Positions 58,336 to 64,000 of a stretch of 64,000 nt of DNA are shown piece after piece. Where the stretch lies: the NCBI GenBank assembly GCA_016213845.1, contig JACQZN010000132.1, positions 30,616 to 94,615 of the forward strand. The letters run 5' to 3'. Below the pieces are notes generated by a model. The model searched no databases and had not been told where the DNA came from. It worked only from the letters and a program-made list of their open reading frames with translations. A program made the position numbers and the translations under genes. Position 1 is the stretch's first letter; the number at the start of each line of letters is the position of its first letter. This DNA comes from Candidatus Wallbacteria bacterium. GTDB lineage: Bacteria; Muiribacteriota; UBA6191; JACPRK01.

Positions 58336-61300
58336 TCAAGGTGCGGGCTGAGGGGGCGGGGCCTCTGCCGGCGGAGTCACCGGCACGGCGGCGGGTTGCG
58401 AGGGCTCGGCCGGCGCGGGGGCCGCCTCCTGGGGCAGCGCGGGCGCGGCGGGCAGCGATTCGCTCGCGGGCGCTGGCGGTGGCGCCGCTTCAGCCGGGGC
58501 CGTGGGGGCGGCCGGCTGGGCCTCGGTCGCCGGGGACGGTGAAGGGGCCGGTTCAGGCGGCGCGCCGTCCTTGGATGCAGCCGGGGGACTCGAAGGCTCC
58601 GGAGGAGCGACCGGCTCCGGCGAGTCCGTTTGCGCGGCCGGCGCCCCGGACGGTGCCGACGGCTCGATCGCCGGCGCCTGGGACTCTGCGGGCTGCGGAG
58701 GCGCGCCCTGGGCCGCCGGCACCTCCTCGGGCTGGGCAGGGCTGGCCTTTTCGGGCGCAGGTGACGGTTCCTCGGGCGCGGGCTCTGCCGTCGCGGGCAC
58801 AGGCTCCGATGGCGCCGCGGGCTCCGCCGCCGGGACCGCCGGAGCGGGAGTGGACGGCTGCGCTGTCGGGTCCGCTGCCGGGCTCTCCTGGGCCGGCGCG
58901 GCCGGCTGTGCCACCGGTTCCGCGGCTGCGGGCAGGGCACTTCCTGCCGCCGCGGCGGGCGCAGGCTCGGGCGCGGGCGGCGCCTTACCCTTCTTCTTCT
59001 TTCCGCCGAACAGCCCCTTCAGGCCGCCGATCAGCCGCTCCTCGGCCGTCGGCTGCGACGGCTCCTGTGTCGCGGGCGCCTCGGCGGCCGGATCGGCCTC
59101 GGCCGCAGGGCTCGCCTGCGGACCGTGGTACTTGACGTCGTCGAACCCGTTCGCCGTCGACACCGGAACCTGCTTGCTCGTGTCGAGCTGCGCGTTGGCG
59201 ATCTCCAGACGATGCGCGCCGTCGCTCACCAGCACCTGGAACTGACCCACCGCCAGTCCTTGCGCCAGGTCCACGTCGAGCTGTCCGTCGATGCGGCTGG
59301 CGCCGCCCTCGCTTGCGACCGGCCCGCTCATGCGGCCTGCGTCGATCTTGTAGTCGTAGCGGACGACGCCGAACGCGTGCTCCTGCATCGCGAACTCCAG
59401 CATCGGCGCGTACTTCTCCGTGGCCGCGTTCGCTTGCGCGCCCAGCCGCCCCAGGATCGTGTGCTTGCCCACCAGGCCGCCGGCCAGCGCTCCCAGCTTG
59501 CCAATCTTCTGAGCCTTCTTGACGGTCGAGAAGCCCGGAACGAACTTCCCCAGCTCCCGGCCGTTCACCACCAGCTGCCCGATGCGCGCCGCGCCCTGCC
59601 CCGAGAGCCCCGAAATGCCTGCTCCGGCCGCCAGGCTCAGCTCCCCCCCGGCGTCGACTCGGCCGGTAAAGGCACCCGGCATGTTGCGGAGATCTGCCAT
59701 CAGGGCTCCGAAGTCCGCACCGGCGACCTCCGCCTTGCAGGCGATCGGCGCCCCGGTGGTCCCAGAAACCGTCCCGGTCGCCTTGCCGCCGTAGAAGACG
59801 GCCTCGAAGGGCGAAACCTGGAAGCTCCCCGGCAACGCGGTCACGCGCGCCGAGACGCGCTCCAGCGCCACGCGCGTCGCGCGGCCTCGCGAGCCGGGCG
59901 TCACGATGGAGACCGACGGCAGAGTCGCGCGTCCCTCGAAGGAGGGAGCCGTGAGCGTACCGCGCACTTCGCCCGAGAAGCTCGCCGTTCCGTCGAACTG
60001 TGCGGGCATCTGCGGCATCAGCGCTGCCAGCGAGGCCAGCTCGATGCGATCGCCGCGCACCTTGGCGTCGATTCGCGGTGGCGTGGCCAGCGGCGCGATA
60101 CCGCCTTCGATCGCCAGCCGGCCCCGCGATGCTCCCCTGGTGTCGGAAGCTCCGCTGACTCCAAAAGAGACGATCAGCCCGTCCGTCGTCAGAAGGTCGC
60201 CCTCCGGCAGGATGCGCCCCTTCTCGAGCTCGAAGTCGACCCGGCGCCCGCCCTGGTCCACGCTGCCTCGCAGGCCGGTCGCGTCGAGCGAGCCCGACAG
60301 CTCGGCTTTCCCCGATTTTCTTTCGAGCCCGACGTCGAAGGCGACGCTTCCGGACAGGTTGTACGGCTCCAGCTTCGCCCGCTGCTCCGGCGGCAACGTC
60401 GCGACGGCCTTCTCGACCGGCAGCGCCCGCACGCGCGCGCTGGCGCTCACGTCAGGGTTGCCGCTCAACAGCCTCGTGACCTTGAAGGCGACCTCGGCCG
60501 GCGTGCCGGAAACCTCCACCGCCAGGTTCTCGCTGACGACGGACTCTTCCGAAAACCGGATCTTCCCCGAGGCAATCTGCGCTGCCAGCGAAGCCCCGGC
60601 GACGGGCAGTCGCGCCGACACTCCCTCCGGGACAAGCTCACCCTTCACCGCGAACGCCGCGCCGGCCCCCCTGGCATCGGCCGTTACCGAGACCTTTCCC
60701 TTGGGGGAGTAGGGCGCAGCCGCCTCGCGGACCGCTGGCGGCGCCAGGGCCAGAAGCGCCGCCACGTCGGCCGAGGCCGCTCGCAGCCGTGCCGTCCATT
60801 TTCGTGCCGAGGCGTAGTCCTCCACGGCCGCCGCGACCTCGACCGGCTGGCCACCCACGTCCAGCGCCAGCCTCTCAGTCGCTGCGCGAACCGGCGTTAC
60901 CTTGAGGCTTCCGGCGCGGATCGCGACGGGCACCGCGACGCCGGCGGCGTCCAGCATCCAGACGACTTCCTTCGGCACCAGCTCACCCTCGATCACGGGC
61001 GCCGCGGCCGTCCCGCCCAGCTTCACGTGGCCTCGCACCCGTCCGCGAGAACCCGAGGGGACCTTGCCTGCGCTCGCCTCGGCCAGCTGGGCCAGGTCGG
61101 CGTCGGGGACGTCCAGCTCCAGCGCCAGCCGTCGTGCCCCTTGCAGCTCGGTGACCTGCCCCGAGGCGTTGAATGGAATGCCGCCGAAGAGCGAACCCTG
61201 GAGCTTCTCAAGCTTCAGCGTGTCCCCGCTGACCTGAATCGCGCCTTCGAGTCCGGAGATCGCTACGCCGCCCGGCAGCGCCACTTCGCCATCCTGGAAG

Positions 61301-62091
61301 GTCGCGGCGATTTTCGCGTCTGCCGGGGAGCCACCGCTGGCGAGCTCGAAGCGCACCTCGACGGGGAGCTTCTTGACGCTCACGGGCAGGGGCACCGCCG
61401 CGAGCTTCGAGAGCGCACCCAGGTCGATACTGCTGGCCCGGCCGCTGACGCCGAGAAGTTTCCCGGTTGCGTCTGCGGAGCCGCTCACGGCTGCACTGCC
61501 GCCGAACGCGGAGCACTTGACGTCGAAGCTGGCCGCCGCGCCGGCCCTGGGCAGCGTGACATCAGCCGCCAGGCCGCTCACTTCGATGTCAGGGCGGATT
61601 CCCGGAGGTGCGTCGGCCAGGACCAGCTTCCCGCCGGTGATTCTCAGCCTGCTCAAGGGCAGCTCCTGCGGCTGTGTGGAGGGGCCCCCGGCCATCCTTG
61701 CGGAGGCGGGAACGCCCGTTTCCACCAGCTGGTCCCGGCCCCGCGTGAGCCGGATCGACGGGTTCTCCAGGATCAGGGCGTCGAGCTCCAGCTTGCCCGA
61801 GAACAGCGCATCCAGGGAGACGCTGACACGAACCCTGTCGAGGCTCAGCTCCGGTGCTCCGGGAGGGCCCGGATCGAGCTTGAAGCTCGCCATTTCGATC
61901 GTCAGCGGTCCGACCACCGAGACCTGACCGAAGGTGAACCCGCGGCCGATCGACTGGCGCAACTTGTCCGCGGCCTGGCGGACCAGCTGGCCGTCCTCGA
62001 CCATCTGCTTGAGCTTGTAGACGCCGAGCCCGGCGGCTGCCGCCAGGATTGCCACGGCGATGGCGGCCAGCGTGATCATCTTTCGGACCAT
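58336..62091 (-). CDS. AsmA-like protein with long Pro/Ala-rich tail
   Basis: A 1251-residue membrane-anchored protein. One N-terminal transmembrane helix (about 5-25) leads into an AsmA-family region (MVEDGQLVRQAADKLRQSIG, ELDALILENPSIRLTRGRDQ) and long beta-rich repeats to about residue 990, with the AsmA C-terminal pattern near 860-960 (GAARIGQLVVNGRELGKFVP). The last 250 residues are almost only Pro, Ala, Glu and Ser, broken by IGGLKGLFGGKKKKGKAPP. AsmA-like proteins are candidates for lipid bridges across the periplasm. The start has AGGAG six bases upstream. It is divergent from a kinase gene. Confidence 0.85.
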   Translation of the reverse strand: MVRKMITLAAIAVAILAAAAGLGVYKLKQMVEDGQLVRQAADKLRQSIGRGFTFGQVSVVGPLTIEMASFKLDPGPPGAPELSLDRVRVSVSLDALFSGKLELDALILENPSIRLTRGRDQLVETGVPASARMAGGPSTQPQELPLSRLRITGGKLVLADAPPGIRPDIEVSGLAADVTLPRAGAAASFDVKCSAFGGSAAVSGSADATGKLLGVSGRASSIDLGALSKLAAVPLPVSVKKLPVEVRFELASGGSPADAKIAATFQDGEVALPGGVAISGLEGAIQVSGDTLKLEKLQGSLFGGIPFNASGQVTELQGARRLALELDVPDADLAQLAEASAGKVPSGSRGRVRGHVKLGGTAAAPVIEGELVPKEVVWMLDAAGVAVPVAIRAGSLKVTPVRAATERLALDVGGQPVEVAAAVEDYASARKWTARLRAASADVAALLALAPPAVREAAAPYSPKGKVSVTADARGAGAAFAVKGELVPEGVSARLPVAGASLAAQIASGKIRFSEESVVSENLAVEVSGTPAEVAFKVTRLLSGNPDVSASARVRALPVEKAVATLPPEQRAKLEPYNLSGSVAFDVGLERKSGKAELSGSLDATGLRGSVDQGGRRVDFELEKGRILPEGDLLTTDGLIVSFGVSGASDTRGASRGRLAIEGGIAPLATPPRIDAKVRGDRIELASLAALMPQMPAQFDGTASFSGEVRGTLTAPSFEGRATLPSVSIVTPGSRGRATRVALERVSARVTALPGSFQVSPFEAVFYGGKATGTVSGTTGAPIACKAEVAGADFGALMADLRNMPGAFTGRVDAGGELSLAAGAGISGLSGQGAARIGQLVVNGRELGKFVPGFSTVKKAQKIGKLGALAGGLVGKHTILGRLGAQANAATEKYAPMLEFAMQEHAFGVVRYDYKIDAGRMSGPVASEGGASRIDGQLDVDLAQGLAVGQFQVLVSDGAHRLEIANAQLDTSKQVPVSTANGFDDVKYHGPQASPAAEADPAAEAPATQEPSQPTAEERLIGGLKGLFGGKKKKGKAPPAPEPAPAAAAGSALPAAAEPVAQPAAPAQESPAADPTAQPSTPAPAVPAAEPAAPSEPVPATAEPAPEEPSPAPEKASPAQPEEVPAAQGAPPQPAESQAPAIEPSAPSGAPAAQTDSPEPVAPPEPSSPPAASKDGAPPEPAPSPSPATEAQPAAPTAPAEAAPPPAPASESLPAAPALPQEAAPAPAEPSQPAAVPVTPPAEAPPPQPAP

Positions 62092-62263
62092 GGAACACTC
62101 CTAACTTTCGCGGCGCGCTCGCCGGGTTCAGCTCAGGTTGGTGTCCGCCGAGCACGCGCGGATACGCTCCCATCGTAAGCGGAACCGCACGGGTTTGGGG
62201 ACTCGGGACCGGAGCTATTCAGCTCGGGCGGTACTGGGGCCGATGGATCGAGCGAGGCCACCC

Positions 62264-63124
62264 ATGTCCACACATCAAGCTCAACACGTCGCCAATGAAA
62301 CCGTCCGCCAGGCACTGGAGCTGCCCGGCTACACCATTCTGGAGCCGATCGCCACGGGCGCTTCGGCGACCGTCTACAAGGCGTTCGATGAGCGTCGCGG
62401 AGGGCTCGTGGCGCTCAAGGTGCTCGAGCGCAGCCTCTTCGATGGCGACCACGCCATCCGGCGCTTCCTGCGCGAGGTGCGCATGCAGGAGCAGCTCGAG
62501 CACCCGTGCATCCTGACCCTGCTCGACGCCGGGTTCCTCGAGACCCTGCCGTACATCGTCACCGAGCTGGCCGCCGGGGGCAGCCTGCGGCAGCGGATGC
62601 GGGCCGTTGCGGAACCGCCTCTCCGGTTCGTCTGGGGCACGGCCGGTCGCGTTGCTCGGGGGCTGGAGCACGCGCACGGCAAGCAGATTGTCCATAGGGA
62701 CCTGAAACCCGAAAACGTCCTCTTCCGCGGGCAGGCGAACGCGGCGCTGGCCGACTTCGGCCTTTCCAAGGCGCTGGCCAGGGAGCATTCGGTGTTGACC
62801 GAGGCCGGCACGCTGCTCGGCACGCCCAGCTACATCGCGCCAGAGTCGATCGAGGACTCCGAGGTCACGCCTGCCGTCGACGTCTATGCGCTCGGCGTCC
62901 TCTTGTTCGAGCTCTTGACGGGTGGCCCCCCGTTCGCCGCGGCCGACCTGATGGAGCTGCTCCACGAGAAGATGCACGGGGAGATCCCGCCGCTGGCGAT
63001 GCTGCGACCCGACGTCTCTGCCGCAGGCCGGGCCCTGGTGGAGGCGTGTCTGGAACGCAAGCCCCAACGCCGGCCCACGGCCGCAGAGGCCGCGGGCGCG
63101 CTGGAGCGGCTCCTGGCGAGCTGA
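62264..63124 (+). CDS. Soluble Ser/Thr protein kinase
   Basis: A 286-residue protein that is essentially one kinase domain (about 20-284): glycine loop ATGASATVYKAF, VALKVLER, HRDLKPENVLF, DFG in ALADFGLSKAL and GTPSYIAPE. No transmembrane or sensor segment follows, unlike the kinase at 5600-7777. The glycine loop is poor in Gly (GxSxxV), yet the catalytic residues are kept, so activity is likely. The ATG at 62264 has GAGG eight bases upstream; an ATG at 62243 is an alternative. Divergent from the AsmA-like gene. Confidence 0.9.
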   Translation: MSTHQAQHVANETVRQALELPGYTILEPIATGASATVYKAFDERRGGLVALKVLERSLFDGDHAIRRFLREVRMQEQLEHPCILTLLDAGFLETLPYIVTELAAGGSLRQRMRAVAEPPLRFVWGTAGRVARGLEHAHGKQIVHRDLKPENVLFRGQANAALADFGLSKALAREHSVLTEAGTLLGTPSYIAPESIEDSEVTPAVDVYALGVLLFELLTGGPPFAAADLMELLHEKMHGEIPPLAMLRPDVSAAGRALVEACLERKPQRRPTAAEAAGALERLLAS

Positions 63125-63187
63125 CGCTCGAACGGCCTGGAAGTTGCGGCCGCCTCCTGCTGGGCGAATGCCTGCAGGAGGGCCGCG

Positions 63188-63847
63188 ATGCGAGGCTCTG
63201 GATCGTTCCTGGGGATACTGTTGGGGGCGGGGGTAGCGGCCGTTTCGGCCATGGCTGGCCATGATGCGGCCGGGATGGACCCGGACATGGCGCTGCGGGA
63301 GCTCCTGGACGGTAATCGCCGTTACGTCGAGTCGCGCCGCGCATTTCCCCACCAGGATTCCGTGCTGCGCCGACGGCTGGCGTCAGGCCAGCATCCGATC
63401 GCGATCGTGCTGGGGTGCGCCGACTCGCGCGTGCCGCCCGAAATCGTCTTCGACCAGGGGCTCGGCGACCTGTTCACCGTGCGTGTGGCGGGTGAGCTGC
63501 CGGATACGCTGACCCTTGGCAGCATCGAGTACGCCGTGGAGCACCTGGGCGCGCACCTCATCGTCGTCCTCGGGCACGAGAAGTGCGGTGCCGTCGACGC
63601 CGCCCTGCACGCGACGACCGCCTCCGGCCACATCGCCGCCCTGCTGGCCGCAATCCGTCCTGTCATCCAGGGTGCCCATGAAGCCGGCCACGATCAGCTC
63701 GATTCGGCGGTGCGGGCCAACGTCCGCCACGTCGTCGACGAGCTGAAGGCCGATGCCCCGCTAGCCGCCGGCATCAAGTCGGGGCAGGTCAAGATCGTGG
63801 GCGGAGAGTACGACCTCGACTCCGGGCGGGTGGAACTGCTGCCCTAG
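63188..63847 (+). CDS. Beta-class carbonic anhydrase, probably exported
   Basis: A 219-residue zinc enzyme interconverting CO2 and bicarbonate. Zinc ligands and the active-site pair are present: CADSRVPPE (Cys and the Asp-Arg dyad) and GHEKCGAV (His and Cys). The N-terminus MRGSGSFLGILLGAGVAAVS resembles a signal peptide, with possible cleavage near AMA, so the enzyme may act in the periplasm, less usual for the beta class. The start has AGGAGGG about six bases upstream. It follows the soluble kinase by 63 bp. Confidence 0.92.
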   Translation: MRGSGSFLGILLGAGVAAVSAMAGHDAAGMDPDMALRELLDGNRRYVESRRAFPHQDSVLRRRLASGQHPIAIVLGCADSRVPPEIVFDQGLGDLFTVRVAGELPDTLTLGSIEYAVEHLGAHLIVVLGHEKCGAVDAALHATTASGHIAALLAAIRPVIQGAHEAGHDQLDSAVRANVRHVVDELKADAPLAAGIKSGQVKIVGGEYDLDSGRVELLP

Positions 63848-63893
63848 GAGCGCGTCGGGGAATTCGATCCGGCCCGCGCGTCTGGTCCCAGTC

Positions 63894-63921
63894 GAACAGG
63901 GAACAGGGAGCCGGGAACCGG
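63894..63921. repeat. Heptamer array GAACAGG
   Basis: Four 7-base units (gaacagg, gaacagg, gagccgg, gaaccgg). The consensus differs from the other arrays but the period is the same. I see no gene in 63848-64000. Confidence 0.6.
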
Positions 63922-64000
63922 CAATGAAGAATCGAGCACAGCGAAGGCTCAACCAGGGAAATGGGAGATCTGTTCGCTGGTCTGGGGTTCTGGTAGAGAA

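Noticed and set aside
59125..62178. A 1017-codon plus-strand frame antisense to the AsmA-like gene
   Set aside because: Composition is Arg/Gln/Gly/His-rich shadow coding; the minus-strand gene has a signal anchor, ribosome site and family pattern.

Overview
This 64 kb window is high-GC chromosomal DNA (about two thirds G+C by eye) from a Gram-negative-type (diderm) bacterium. Signs of two membranes are two very large AsmA-like proteins, a LAGC lipoprotein, several Sec signal peptides, pseudopilins and a LysM/transglycosylase wall enzyme. Ser/Thr kinases, many HEAT-repeat proteins, a double-length UvrA and abundant 7-nt intergenic arrays fit a large-genome environmental lineage (delta-proteobacterial, acidobacterial or an uncultivated phylum). 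No single gene fixes the taxonomy. I saw no phage, IS transposase, CRISPR array or tRNA.

Layout. 1-1847: alpha-E / ATP-grasp pair. 2043-7777: operon of Ser/Thr kinase, two paralogous HEAT proteins and a secreted coiled-coil protein. 7956-16497: nucleotidyltransferase-like protein, tandem UvrA, and an ADP-forming acyl-CoA synthetase. 16591-24828: long minus-strand run with pgeF, pdxJ, two more HEAT paralogues, a LysM lytic transglycosylase and a secreted protein. 25026-31853: TPR protein, TatD nuclease, a GAF/degenerate-GGDEF protein, a full diguanylate cyclase and a glycerophosphodiester phosphodiesterase. 32019-36176: a tiny conserved-looking ORF and a 1333-aa AsmA-like protein. 36430-37439: primary-type sigma-70 factor behind a strong sigma-54-type promoter match and before a terminator. 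37615-38532: secreted Tyr/Gln/Gly-rich protein. 38817-43413: leuS, a small exported protein, and a protein built of seven 38-residue Trp repeats. 43493-49285: AEC transporter, then a three-gene operon (Cache-HAMP protein, nucleotide-transporter-like/HEAT fusion, PhnD-like lipoprotein). 49524-51386: secreted metallophosphoesterase. 51479-56350: FecR-domain protein, three pseudopilin-like proteins, PIN-PhoH. 56364-56744: RNase P RNA. 56885-62091: pyrimidine-nucleoside phosphorylase and a second AsmA-like protein. 62264-63847: soluble Ser/Thr kinase and an exported beta-carbonic anhydrase.

Many adjacent minus-strand genes share ATGA start/stop overlaps or gaps of a few bases, so they form translationally coupled operons. 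The most unusual content is the four-member HEAT family with common N- and C-terminal modules (one pair beside a kinase), the 38-residue Trp repeat protein, the Cache-HAMP / transporter-HEAT / PhnD operon, the sigma-54-to-sigma-70 arrangement, a GGDEF-like protein that keeps the inhibitory site but not the active site, and heptanucleotide arrays that end against, and twice supply, stop codons.
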